Origin: Cunninghamia lanceolata
Taxonomy: Eukaryota; Streptophyta; Pinopsida; Cupressales; Cupressaceae
Length of the DNA: 64,000 bases
Assembly: GCA_027924645.1 (NCBI GenBank)
Contig: BSBN01000254.1
Span: 10,124,001 to 10,188,000, forward strand
Direction: 5' to 3'
Shown here: one piece after another, positions 23,540-34,889 of the stretch
Numbering within the stretch: the stretch's first letter is position 1
How the letters are laid out: each line of letters opens with the position of its first letter
The notes under the pieces: model-generated
Told to the model about the DNA's origin: nothing
Databases searched by the model: none
Seen by the model: the letters and a program-made list of their open reading frames with translations, nothing else
Program-made: the position numbers and the translations under genes

Positions 23540-24281
23540 GAATCAATATTTGTTTGTGAATTTGGTGAGGCTCTAGGTATTTTGCATAGTGAGATCTCAA
23601 AGAATGCTTGTTTATGAGTACATGCCAAACGGGTCTCTCAACACTTTCTTGTCCCACAATTCGAAAGAAGCAGACAAGGTGTTGTACTAGAATACTGGAT
23701 TTGGAATTTCTTTAGGCACCACAAGAGGGCTACTTTATCTCTACAAAAAATGTAGAGATCACATCATCTATTGCAATATCAAGCCAGAAAATATTCTTCT
23801 AGATGTAGATTTCTCTCCAAAAGTGGTTGATTTTGGGCTGGCAAAGCTTGTCGACAGAGATTTCAGTAGAGTGCTGATGACAACAAGAGGAACGAGAGGG
23901 TATTTCGATCTCGAGTGGCTCTCTAGTTTGCCAATAACAGTTAAGGTGGATGTATACAGCTTTGGCATGACTCTACTTGAAATAATCTCAAGCTGACGAA
24001 ATATTGACTTGAGTGTGCATGAATCTCAGAACTACTTCTTGACATGTGTAGGAACTTAAATTGACAAGGGAAACATAATGGGTATTGCAGATGAATGGAT
24101 TGCAAACATGGAGGATGTTGAGGAGGTGAGAAGAGCAACTGTGGTAAGCATTCTGTACATTCAAAAGGACGAGAATGGGAGGCTAAGCATGGGTCAAGTT
24201 GTTTAGATATTGGAAAGTGAATAAGAGGGTGACGTGGAACAATATAAGAGGTCCCTGCAAGTGCTCATCGATGATCATTGA
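23540..24281 (+). pseudogene. S-domain (G-type lectin) receptor-like kinase, C-terminal kinase fragment
   Basis: One frame of 242 codons from 23556 gives the C-terminal two thirds of a serine/threonine kinase: VNLVRL, LVYEYMPNGSLNTFLS, ARGLLYL-like TTRGLLYLYKKCRD, IIYCNIKPENILLD, PKVVDFGLAKLVDRDFSRVL, TTRGTRGYF, VDVYSFGMTLLEIIS. These are hallmarks of SD-type receptor kinases, membrane proteins acting in defence and recognition. Six in-frame stops interrupt it. The catalytic loop Asp of HCDIKPEN is Asn (YCN), and the APE-type motif is lost (DLE). The extracellular, transmembrane and ATP-binding parts are missing. No frameshift occurs, so decay is by point changes. It abuts the broken end of S3. 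Confidence 0.85.
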
Positions 24282-26180
24282 CAAGAGCCACCGTGAAGAG
24301 GGGAGTAAAATTGAAATCAGAGGTGACTGTTGAATTGCTAAATTTTTTGAGATTAAGTAGTTGAAGTGTTAAGGATTTTTATTGTATAAGTTCAAAGTGT
24401 ATAGCAGAAAGTTTTAAGTTGTTTTATTAATGTTTTTAAGGAATTAAGTATTATATTATTTATAAAAAATTAAATATCAATATTAATTAGTTGAAATATA
24501 TGAAGGTTATTTTCTTGTGTAAATTGTTGTATTTTAATTGTTAATAATAAATTTATATTATATGATAGTTGTAAATTGTTTGGGGTTTTGTTCTTTATTT
24601 CCTTTCAAAGAGGATTTGGTTTTTTAATTGGTGATCCCTTTTCTTTGAATAACCATGAAACCATGAAATGGGAAATGGGAAAAAATGTGGGGAGAAATTT
24701 ATTTTTCTCCATGCTATGTGTAATGAAATATGGAAAATTACATTTATTACATTCATATGATTTGAACAATGATGATAAGAAAGAAATGAATTCATGTAAT
24801 ATCATTGTTTGACCATATTTTTTTATTATGCATGATTTTGTATGGAAGATTGATTTGTTCTCACCCATTATTATTTTTTTAGTCAGAATCAGCTACATTT
24901 ACAAATATTCTATATCTCAACACTTGGTTTGTTGATAATATCCAATTATTTTTGTTACAACATAGGTATTTATGTTTCTCATCTACAAACAATTCTTGAA
25001 AATGGAGTGGTAATAACAATGGTAGTGGGAGAAAGGCTTAGGTGCTTAGGCCTACTTTGTCAAGATTATTCTTGTTTCCTTCCATAACTTATTGAACAAT
25101 TCAATAATTCCTCCAATAAATTATCTAAGAACACATGGTCCTTTTCTATCAAAATATATGACTTTAAACCAAATCATATCATTTTATATGTTAAGGTAGT
25201 TTTTAAGGATATGTTCATAATAACACAACCTATTAGGGAAGGGAGAGGCTTTAGCTTCAACTTATGTACAATAGTTTTGGAGATCTATGGTGCTATCATG
25301 TTGTAGACGAGAAAATTGTATATTATTTTCTTTTTCTCACTTATTTTACATTTATTTTGAGCCATGCCTTAAAATATATGCTTAGTACCTAAATTGATTT
25401 ATTTTACACATAAACTAATAAAATCTTGAAGATTCATTAGCTTTTAGTCTTGTTAGTCCTAGTATATTGAAGCATCCTATTTCATACTAGTTTTCCCATC
25501 ATGGACTAGATTGTAGGTGTGATTTTTTCCCTAGATATAATCACATCTGTGGTCATAGTCATGATCACATCCCTCAAATTAAGATGTATTTTTCACTTAT
25601 CCTAATCTTGCACTTATTCCAAATTGGATCATTGCTTGTCATATTGCATGCCAAAATATTCAACTTTAAAACCTAAGACGTCATATTTAAAGACAAGTCC
25701 TAGGACACTAGTTGATCATCAAGGGAAAGATAGTAGAGAGCATGAAACTCATTTTAGATGATGAGAAGTATTAAAGCATATATAGAATTGCATAAAAAAA
25801 TACTACACTTTAGGCATTCTACATCTATGTGTCTCCAAATATTGTAAAACTAACTTAGGGGTCTAACTTGGAGTTAGGAAAGTTCCATACTTGAACCCAC
25901 TTCCAACAAACGAGCCCCAAGGTGATCCTTAGAACCACCTAGTCTAGATACTACGTATCTTCATAGGTATGTGTGTTTTAAAAGTTCACAACAACAAAAA
26001 ATAGAATTGTGATAGGGTAGATAGGACCACACCACCCTAAGTTGAAATCATGTGTGATCATGGCCATAAATATAGAAAACATTAGGAGAAATTGAAGATA
26101 GAGTCTTTAGCCAAGATATTATATTAGAATCCATATCCAATTGGCAAGCAATTCATAATGATGTTTTCATTTTATTGTTG
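24282..26180. other. AT-rich sequence, no gene seen
   Basis: Short opposed frames at 24576-24868 have no motif. I see no LTR ends or primer sites. Probably decayed intergenic DNA. Confidence 0.5.
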
Positions 26181-26184
26181 GTCC

Positions 26185-27953
26185 ATGAGCCATCTAGCAC
26201 AACAAAGTTTTCTAGCTCGTGTTCCTCATGTGATTTGTCATGATCACCTTGTAATTTGGTGACCCTTAGTAGCCAATGATCCATGATAGCACTTCTCTTC
26301 ACAGGACCCCTAGAAATAGAGAAAACTAGTGATAGATTTATGTGCCTTGTGTGTTTGTTTCCATGTGTGTTTGTTTGATGTATTGTTTGAAATTGTAATC
26401 TCTTAATGATTCAATGTGTTTTGTGTGTCTTCGTCATGTTTTCCATGTGTATTCTATGTGTATACTTTATGCCTTGTGTGTATGCTTTGTGTCAAACATG
26501 TATGTATCATGTATTACGTGTATCTCATGTTTATTCCTATATATGTGCTTGTAATACTCCACGTATATGTGAAGTATCTTGCAATATCTTGCATGTTTGT
26601 AACCTTAGAATCCTAAGCTTGGAGGCTACTATGCTCCATAACTTGGCATAATTATTTGGGATTATATGTTATTGTGTTTGAAATTTGTCTTCTCTTTAAT
26701 TTAGTGTGAGTTCGAACATAATTTCGTACACATGCTAACGTAGAGGCTAAATGCTATATAAAAAAACATGTACACTTGTTAATCAAGACCTATTTAACAC
26801 CATTTTAAGCATTAAACAATTAATTCTCAATCCTGATGAATAAACAAGATAAAACAAACCTAGGACTAGCTTAAACCCACCACATTTAACATTCCCCAGA
26901 GTTTTGTGGGGCTAAAGGACCAAGGTGCCTAGCGTCGTAGGCCTAGACGGGTTCTTTAGCCCTATTTTTGTGGTGTTAGCATAAAATACCTCCTTAGCTT
27001 AAACATGTAGGCCCCATTTGGTTTTATTCATTGTAGGTGATCAGGAATGCATATAAGGAGTCTTGTGATTCATTTTTACATCTAGAGAACACTAGATGGA
27101 CAATGAAAGATTATAATTGCTTACATGATTGATCTTCTATGTTCAAGTGCTCTTCATGCTTGGAATTGCTATTTTCTTGTAGAATTTATGAAGCTCATTT
27201 GCAGGCCAAGTGAAGGAAGTTCAATCCATCTTTATCTATCTCCTTGTTGGTGCATGATATTGAGTTATCTACTCCAACTAAGGTTTCACATCTTGTGGTA
27301 ATATTTATCATTTTCATTCATATTTTCATCATATATTTCTGATCTTGCCTCTACCCTCCTAGGGCATGCACTCTTGGATCATTAGTCATCACTATAGTGG
27401 AGGTGGAAACACCAACACGGGGTTTGACTAAAGCAAGCCCCTAAACACAACACAACTTTTCCTTCTTTACTTGTGTGCAAGATACATCCAGAAGATTTAG
27501 GCTACAATAAGTTATTGGAATGAAGAAGACTAACATGTGAGGGCACCCAGATTTGAAGATTTTGTACAACCCTAATCTATATCTAAGGATCCCAGTGCCT
27601 TAGTCCTTCTACATTCCCAAAATCAGATCTAGGTTCTTCTCTATTTCTTGATCCTTTCTATCATTTCAGAATTTTGATATTTGTATCTGACAATCGTCTA
27701 TTTAAAGATCCTGGTTAATTAGGGTTTCATCTTTTGCGCTAGTTTGTTTGATTGGATTTGGTTGAAATTGGTTGACACTTCTCTATAAAACCAAGATATA
27801 AAACCCATGTAGTTTGGATCTCCTTCATGGGTAGAAGTCAAGCTTAGTTTGAGTCTCAATGTTAGTGGAAAAGGGTTTGACCTAGTTTAACCCCTTAGGC
27901 TAAGTACCCTTTTCAATAAAAAAACTTTTTCTTATTAGCTCATTGCTATACAT
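26185..27953 (+). repeat. Copy X of a roughly 2 kb repeat, possible long LTR
   Basis: Blocks in order: a unit like CCATGAGCCATCTAGCACAA (26190), GATAGAGAAAACTAGT-like (26320), a run of CATGTGTATGCTTTGTG-type words (26400-26560), AAGGTGCCTAG (26915), CCTAGGGCATG then GTGGAAACAC (27355-27410), and GGGTTTGACCTAG (27860). Copy Y has the same blocks in the same order. The end CATTGCTATACA is followed by TGGTGACCCAAC (27954), which looks like the primer site of Tat-like Gypsy elements (usually TGGCGACTCC..), so this may be a 5' LTR. Ends were not proved by a target duplication. Confidence 0.45.
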
Positions 27954-28339
27954 GGTGACCCAACTTCATTTTTTAATTCTCTCTTTTATGGTTCTTCTCA
28001 CTCATACTCTAGGGGGTAGAAGGACAACCTAAATTAAAGAGGTAGGTATTCTTTTTAAAGATTTCCCCTCTTCTTATACTTTCCCTTCTTCTCTACCTTA
28101 AAAAAATTGCATATTATACCTACAAACATTTTAATGGGGTGGGCATATATATTCCCTATTTTCTCTTGTGCATCCATACATGCACCCTTATTTATTCCTC
28201 TTGAGCTTTAGCCTATTGACGTGCTCCATTTAGTAGGTTTTTTCAGAGCACCCCTGAAGTGTGGTTATCAATATGTTCCTTGGGGCATTGTTTGTTTTGT
28301 GTCCCTTGAGGCGCTACACTTCCTGAGGCATTGCATATT
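27954..28339 (+). other. short spacer between repeat copies X and Y, candidate primer site
   Basis: Begins TGGTGACCCAAC, a possible primer-binding site, then pyrimidine-rich and AT-rich sequence without a frame. If X and Y are LTRs, nearly all internal sequence has been lost. Confidence 0.35.
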
Positions 28340-28518
28340 TATGATCCCTGAAGCAGTAGTGGTGTGGGGTCACCTAGCATAATGCAACTTCCTAGCCTGT
28401 AATCCACATAGTCTATGAGCCACCTAGCATGACACAACTTTCTAGCCTTTGTGCTTCATATGCCCCAAACTTATGGTCACCTAGCATAATGCAACTTGCT
28501 AGCTTGTGATTTGCATAG
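28340..28518 (+). repeat. tandem units CACCTAGCATAATGCAACTT (start of copy Y)
   Basis: Three imperfect units of about 55-60 bases, each with CACCTAGCAT(A/G)A..CAACTT followed by (G)CTAGC(C/T)T and a TATG(A/C)-type end. They continue on the far side of E3 at 32868-32960 with two further units. A diverged unit also opens copy X. Confidence 0.7.
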
Positions 28519-29089
28519 TGTTAAAAATGATAATCTTTACCTGGTTAAGAGTACTTAAATCCTTACTTTAGTAAAGATCATTAAATTATTTCTTTGTATT
28601 AAATACTTGTATTATTAAATACAAAGTATTTTTATTTTATGTGAGTATTCTCACACATATGTGAGGATAACTCATGTCATTATTTCTCTTGGAGGAATAT
28701 TTGATTTATTTAGCCACCTCCTTAAGAGGTTGACACATTGCACTCATTCACATGAAAGGTGGCATATGAGAGTTGCATGCAACTCCCCCTCTCACCTCTG
28801 TTTATAGAGGTTCTCTCTCCTTATTAATTCCTCTATCATTTTTCTCTTCATTTTATGAGGAGCTCCTCCCTCTCTTTGTAATATTTTTTATTTCATGGCT
28901 TCATGCAATTTTTCATAATTTATGGGGGTTTTTTCTTTGTTTTTTCCCCCTTCAAAATCTCTTGTCTCTAGTGTTGTTCTTTTGATGTGAGCTTGCAGAT
29001 TTGCTTCTACTTTATGGTAATATCTTTTTATTATTTATTTATTTATCTCTCACAATCTTGATTAGTTGTTTCCTGTTCTGTGTGCAACA
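28519..29089 (+). repeat. E3 5' LTR
   Basis: Starts TGTTAAAAATGATAATC and ends CTGTGTGCAACA. It matches 32272-32862 closely over nearly all its length; the last 25 bases differ. It contains TTTATAGAGG, a possible TATA region, near 28800. Confidence 0.9.
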
Positions 29090-29736
29090 TTCAGATGAAG
29101 AGTCAAGGATAGAAGAGTAATTTTTTCTTTTGTGCAGATTTAAAAGGAAAAAGTTTTGTGGAGGATAAAGGATTTCTACCCTTTCATTTTCATTTTTTTT
29201 TCTCTAACCCATTTAAATGCATGTGTTTAACTTTTTTTTTTGCAGATAGTCTAAGATCTTTAATTTTTTTTAAGATCTATTTTTTTTTCAACAGAGATTT
29301 CAAAAAGTATCTTGCTTTTAAACCCATTAACATGCAAATTTTTTTTAGCTTCTTTCTCTAAAAAGAAAATATATGGTTTGTTTCCTGCTCTAGGGTTAAA
29401 TTTTTTTTTTAACCCTACAAACAGATCTGTATTTTTAAATAAAAAAATATTTTCTCTCTCATTTTAAAAAAGGGCAATTTTTAAGGCTTTATATATACAA
29501 ATATGTTTTAAAAAAAAAACAAGCTAAGCTAGGTTTTCAAAAAAATATCCCCTTCGTGCATATAGGGTTAGTTTTTTTTAAAAGAAATTTAAATAAATTT
29601 CTAAAACTTAAAAAAAAAATCAAAAGCTTTTGAATAAATATAATCAAAATTTTTATATATATACTGAGCTTTTAAATAAGTTTTTAAAAATATTAAATTA
29701 AAACATTTTAAAAAATTTAATTTTTTAATATTTTAG
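29090..29736. other. E3 interior: homopolymer-rich leader
   Basis: Runs of T and A of 6-10 bases separated by short words; no frame. Confidence 0.6.
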
Positions 29737-30092
29737 GGTTGTCGGCCCCGTAGGGCTCGTAGGCCCTTAAGATCCCCTCTGCATCTCCGTAGAGTTATTA
29801 TTACCAATTCATCTAAACAATAAATAGTGCGAAGTTTTACCGCTTTTCTTCTCTGCAAATTTGAAAAGCCATACCTAGGTAATGCATTATTGTTGAGAAA
29901 GGCCAAAAAAGGAGTTGCAAGACGGACAAAGCAAGGACAGAACAATATCTTTTATGAACTATATTTATTAAGTTATGAACTATATTTATTAAGGGTTCCT
30001 TCCTTCTAAACCAAGAGTGGCCATTGTCTTGTGCTTTGAATAATCTACTCTCTACACAATAAATAAACAACAATACTTAAAAAAAAAAAAAA
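29737..30092 (+). other. GC-richer insert ending in poly(A) within E3
   Basis: This segment of about 355 bp stands out from its A/T-run surroundings: it opens GGGTTGTCGGCCCCGTAGGG and ends with a 14-base A run (30079-30092). It includes a 21-base direct duplication (TTATGAACTATATTTATTAAG twice, 29954-29994). The shape suggests a retroposed transcript or SINE-like insert, but no target duplication or RNA polymerase III boxes could be assigned, and the product is unknown. Confidence 0.4.
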
Positions 30093-31900
30093 CGATATTA
30101 TATGAGAAATGATATTATTTTAATAATCTTTTTAAAATATTATATGTTCCTTAGGATTTTTTTTTAAATTCCTTAATAAAAAATATTTTATATTTTTTAA
30201 AAGTTCTAATATATAATATAATTTTTTTATAAACTTTATTTTATTTTTAAAAATATTTTATGTATTAAAAAATTGTTAAGTATTTTGTTTAAAAATAATT
30301 TTTTGTTGCAATTTAAAAAAAAAAAAAATTTATTCAACTAGTTTTTTAAAAAAAAAATTTGCCTTTTCTTCATCTAATTAAAGTGATTTTTTTAAAAAAA
30401 ATTGCCACTTAAATAGGCATTGCTTAAATTTTTTAAAAAGTTTTGTTAGTTTTTTTCCTCATTGGAGACTTTTAAAAAAAAAAAAAAAAAAATGTTTAGG
30501 CATTTTTAATAAAATTTTTGCCTTTTGTCTGGACATTTCTTACAAAATATTGCCTTTTCTTTATAAGGCATTTGTTATAAAAACAATTTTTACCTTTTAT
30601 AAAATGAGGCATATTTATTAAGGATTTTTTAGTTTTTGCCTTTTAATTAGGCCTTTTAAATAGGCATTTCTTTAAAAAAAAAATTCATGCATTATTAACT
30701 TTTTTCAATGGAGACATTTTTTTAGGCATTTTAAAAAAATTTGCCTTTTAATTAGACATTTCTTAATAATTTTTTTTTTGCCTTTTATTATGGAAATTAT
30801 ACATTTTAAAAAAAAATGCCTCTTCTTTTAGAAATTAGGCATTCTTCATAATGTGTTTTTTTTTTAATATTTACACATGTACTTTATTATTGGACTTGAT
30901 CAGCCCAATAATTTCTATACTTGTTCCATTCAATTATATTTCAGGGATATTCATGTAGTCGCGAATGCATGAATATCACTTTAGAATATTCTACTTATCC
31001 TATTTTTTTAAAATCACAAGTTTTATTTGTTAAGGTGGCTTGATTTGTGCCCCTTGAAATATTAATGTATCTCCAAGAACTTTCTATCACAATTTGTGGT
31101 AATTTATCTTTCTTCTTTTCTCTACCTAAGTCTTGATCTCATACAATATTTAAAACACGTCTAGAGTTTCATTCTCAACTACAATTATGTTGTTTTGATA
31201 AAGGGAATCTAATATTTTATTGTGTCTTTATTATCTTTATAATTTTTGAGAAATTAAAAGCTCATTAGAACACTAAAGCCTTTAAATATTTTATGCGCAA
31301 GACGCATTTGTAGTAATGTTGCATAGGGAGCCCTATTAAGTCTCATTTGAGTGTTTTTGGGCCCCATGGAAAATATTTCCATCCACTTTGATGGTATGCA
31401 CTTACATTTTTATGGATCAAGTTCTTAAAATTTGATAAAGTCAATATGGTTGTTATACCATTTTATAGGACTACTTTCAAAGTCCTTTGATATTAAAATT
31501 CCGATGAAGGCACTATGGGTTTTATAACCATCTTTAGGACTATTTTTTTCAAAGTCCGTAATATTGAATCTTCAAATGATGGCACTATGATCTTAGGACT
31601 AATTTTCAATGTCCATTATTATTAAACTTGATATAAGTTCCCTTTACAATTCAACAAATGATGTAGTGAGAAGCAACCTAGAACTTTTATTGCTATGCCT
31701 ATATATTGGCATTTTATAATTTGGGCTATAAGCCATGATTTGTGCTACAATTTTTACTAGCACTCTTACTCAAGACTTAAGGTTATTTTATCTATATTAA
31801 ATTAGCTATGCTAACTTTTACCTTATTGGCTTTATGACTTAAATTTGGATTCATTTGATCCACAATTTTATTATCCACTATGCAATTTGTATCTCTTTCT
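30093..31900. repeat. E3 interior: A/T-run region with GGCATT..TTGCC units, then decayed sequence
   Basis: From 30350 to 30850 about ten loose units alternate (A)GGCATTT..AAAAAA and TTGCCTTTT, so GGCA and TGCC words face each other around A/T runs. From 30890 a repeat fragment related to 2360-2480 follows. The rest to 31900 has no open frame. Confidence 0.5.
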
Positions 31901-31919
31901 ATGAATATACTAATTCAAG

Positions 31920-32110
31920 TTTAGGAGATGATCCCCATGATGGGAAATCCATTTGTGGTTATGGTTTCTTTGATGAAACAGGTTCAATATCCTGGTAGCA
32001 CAAGAACCATCAATCCACTTCTCTTGGCTCTAAAGGAGCTCACTATTCAGATTGTTCAAAAGCATCTATACAAGCACTTTGGTTCACTCAATTCCTTGAA
32101 GACTTGAAGA
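31920..32110 (+). pseudogene. E3 RNase H remnant (copia)
   Basis: One frame reads DDPHDGKSICGYGFF, ETGSISW, stop, HKNHQSTSLGSKGAHYSD, SIQALWFTQFLEDL. This follows the copia RNase H pattern (D..D..KS.SGY.F, SW.SKKQ..ALSS.EAEY, EALWLR.LL.DL), with the catalytic Glu of EAEY replaced. It is the only coding trace in E3. Confidence 0.7.
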
Positions 32111-32271
32111 CTTTGCTCTACATCAAGCTGCATCTAAACTTCTCTTTAAGCTTCTTTCTTAAAATATATATTCTTATTCATTGTAAAACCTTTTATGCCA
32201 TTCTTGTAAATGTTGTAATCATCCCATTGATGGATTGTTTGTAATCTTCCCCAAGTAAAGCTTAAGGGCGA

Positions 32272-32862
32272 TGTTAAAAATGATAATCTTTACTTGGTTA
32301 AGGATACTTAAATTCTTACTTTATTAAAGATCATTAAATTATTTCTTTGTATTAAATACTTGTATTATTAAATACAAAGTATTTTTATTTTAGGTGAGTA
32401 TCCCCACACATACTCACACATGTGTGTGGATAACTCATGTCATTATTCCTCTTGGAGGAATATTTGATTTATTTAGCCACCTCCTTAAGAGGTTGACACA
32501 TTGCACTTATTCGCATGAAAGGTGGCATATGGGAGTTTCATGTAACTCCCCCTCTCACCTCTATTTATAGAGCTACTCTCTCCTTATTAATTCCTCTCTC
32601 ATTTTTCTCTTCTCGTTCATTTCTTGAGGAGCTCCTCCCTCTCTTTGTAATATTTATTATTTCATGGCTTCATGCCATTTTTCATAATTTATGGGGGTTT
32701 TTTCTTTGCTTTTCCCCCCTTCAAAATCTCTTGTCTCTAGTGTTGTTCTTTTGATGTGAGCTTGAAGATTTGCTTCTACTTTATGGTAATATCTTTTTAT
32801 TATTTATTTATTTATCTCTCACAATCTTGATTAGTTGTTTCTTGGTCATTATTTTTCTAACA
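32272..32862 (+). repeat. E3 3' LTR
   Basis: Starts TGTTAAAAATGATAATC right after the polypurine tract and ends TTATTTTTCTAACA, followed by the target duplication CATAG. Confidence 0.9.
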
Positions 32863-32867
32863 CATAG

Positions 32868-33778
32868 TCTATGAGCCTCCTAGCACAATGCAACTTGCTA
32901 GCATGTGTGTTTCATATGACCACCCATTGTCACCTAGCATAACACAACTTTCTATCCTATGATGCATTAGGTTATATTGATCTACATGAACCCTAGTGAT
33001 AGAGAAAGCTAGCTCTATTGACATGTACTCCCTCTATTCAATTTCTCCCCATCTATTTGTTTGTCTTCTCTCCTTACAATAATCAATCGACTCATTACAT
33101 TCTTCTATGCATTTTTTAGAATCCCTCTATTCTTTATTTTTCTTTTGGGGATGATACAAAGTATCAAGACATCTTTTCTTCCTCGGTATCCTTACTTTGG
33201 TTGACTCAAAGTTTTATTTTTCATTTTCCCATGTGATTCCATGCTCTTGTTTTCCATGCATACTCTATGCCTTCTCCATGTTTTCATATATGCCTTGTAT
33301 GTGTTGTGTCTTCCATGTATACTTCATGCTTTCCATGTGTATGCTTCATTTTTTCCATGTGTTTGGTCCGTGCATTCCATGTATAACTTGTGTTTTCCAT
33401 GAAACCTTTTTGACTACTTTGCGTGTGTGATCTATGGTTTGTGCCTTAATGTGTGTGTAACCTCTTTTCTAAGTGTTAGTCACTTATAGGATCTAAGCTT
33501 TGGGACTAGTGCAAATCTCAACTTAGTGATATTCTACGGCTTCAACATATTGGTAAAGAGATCTTTGTCTTCTCCATACTTTAGCGAGCATATGAGTGTA
33601 TGATCATACCCTAACTAAAGTGGGGGCTGAATGTACTGTCAGAAATTATGTACCCCTTTACAATTTCACTACATTTGGTCCCTGTTGTGTCTTATATGAT
33701 AATCTCTATTCACAAGATGCAATTTATAGCACTTTTGTGAGATGCAGGGATCCTTTGTCGTCTAGCATTTGGATAGCC
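32868..33778 (+). repeat. Copy Y, middle part
   Basis: Holds the last tandem CACCTAGCAT units (to about 32960), GATAGAGAAAGCTAGC (33000), and a run of CCATG(T/C)(G/A)TAT-type words (33225-33410) matching that of copy X. It continues after E4 at 40714. Confidence 0.5.
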
Positions 33779-33783
33779 CAAAT

Positions 33784-34244
33784 TGTTAGTGTAGGTTTTT
33801 ATTTCCTTGTTGGGTTATTTATTTTCCCTTTATTCCTAGGTTTTTCCTACACCTTTTATTAATCTTTCTTTGGTTAATAAAGCATTTTTAATTAGGTGAG
33901 AGAATTATGAGGTATCACCTTCCTACATGTGAGCATCCATTAGCTATCTTGGAAAGATACTTTGCTATCTTTAGTCTGATCGATGGTTGCTCCTCATTGG
34001 TCTATGTTGCCACCTCATCCCTATCCCCGATCTATATAAACATACTACCTATCTTGTATTTTGCATCAATATTTTGCTTTTGCATCCTCTTAATGCTATT
34101 TTTCTTCTAGCATTTGCATTACTCTCTTAGAGCCTAACTCTATGCTGCTATTTTGATTTCATATCATTTGCATTCATAGTTTAGATATCTATTCTTTTGC
34201 ACTAGTTTTCTAGGTTAATCTTTTTTTTTTTTCAGATTCTAACA
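33784..34244 (+). repeat. E4 5' LTR
   Basis: TGTTAGTGTAGG to CAGATTCTAACA, 461 bp. A TATA box TATATAAA lies at 34033-34040 in a conserved context (CCCGATC before it), so transcription would begin about 30 bases downstream. Confidence 0.92.
34033..34040 (+). promoter_or_regulatory. TATA box of E4 5' LTR
   Basis: TATATAAA, repeated at the equivalent place of the 3' LTR (40501-40508). Confidence 0.7.
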
Positions 34245-34256
34245 TGGTATTGGAGC
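34245..34256 (+). other. E4 primer-binding site
   Basis: TGGTATTGGAGC directly follows the LTR. It is the initiator tRNA-Met site TGGTATCAGAGC with two changes. Confidence 0.8.
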
Positions 34257-34815
34257 TTTTCTATGTGTAAGAGTAGATTTTAGTTTCCATATTTGAGAGA
34301 TTTGGGGGGGGGAGAGGGTCTAATAAAGCTTATTTCAAGTTTTCCCAAAAACCTACTATGCTCTTCTCTTGCATTTTTGGATGGTCTAGAGAACCATAAA
34401 AGTTTGAAGGAAACATTTTAATCTTTGGGGTTTGCATATGTGTTTTGTAAGATCTGAGTGATTGCAACATTTTTAGTTATATTGGCAGTATTTCTAGTTA
34501 TTCCAATGTGTCTAGGAGGCTCAAGAAAGTCAAGATTCACTTTCCTTTCACTAAAATCAAAGATTGTTTGATATAGTCGCAGAACAGGGGTTTTTAAGCT
34601 TGGATATGGAAAACAACTTTCAATCAGAGCATTTTTCAGGCCAAAAGGACCCTACCATTGCATCCAGAAGGCCTCACAGGTGAATTTTGTTATATAATTT
34701 ACCTAGTTTTAATGTCAGGAGACCGAAAGACAATTTTTTTTTGTCGGAGGCCATTTTTGGCTTCATAGCACATTTTTCGGTGCATTTGTTTGTAAATTTT
34801 TTTATAATTTCAAAA

Positions 34816-34889
<74 letters not shown>

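Larger units (their letters stand above)
28514..32867 (+). mobile_element. E3: copia-derived LTR element with gutted interior
   Basis: 5' LTR 28519-29089, 3' LTR 32272-32862, polypurine tract CTTAAGGGCGA at 32261-32271, perfect 5-bp target duplication CATAG at 28514-28518 and 32863-32867. The 3.2 kb interior is almost without coding capacity except an RNase H relic near its 3' end, which gives the lineage (copia) and the + orientation. The primer site after 29089 is not recognisable. It interrupts the tandem units of copy Y. Confidence 0.9.

Noticed and set aside
26400..26651. Cysteine-rich + strand frame with repeated CV and YV words
   Set aside because: It is read from the CATGTGTAT word repeat of copy X; the same sort of frame appears over copy Y at 33197, which shows that the repeat, not a gene, makes it.
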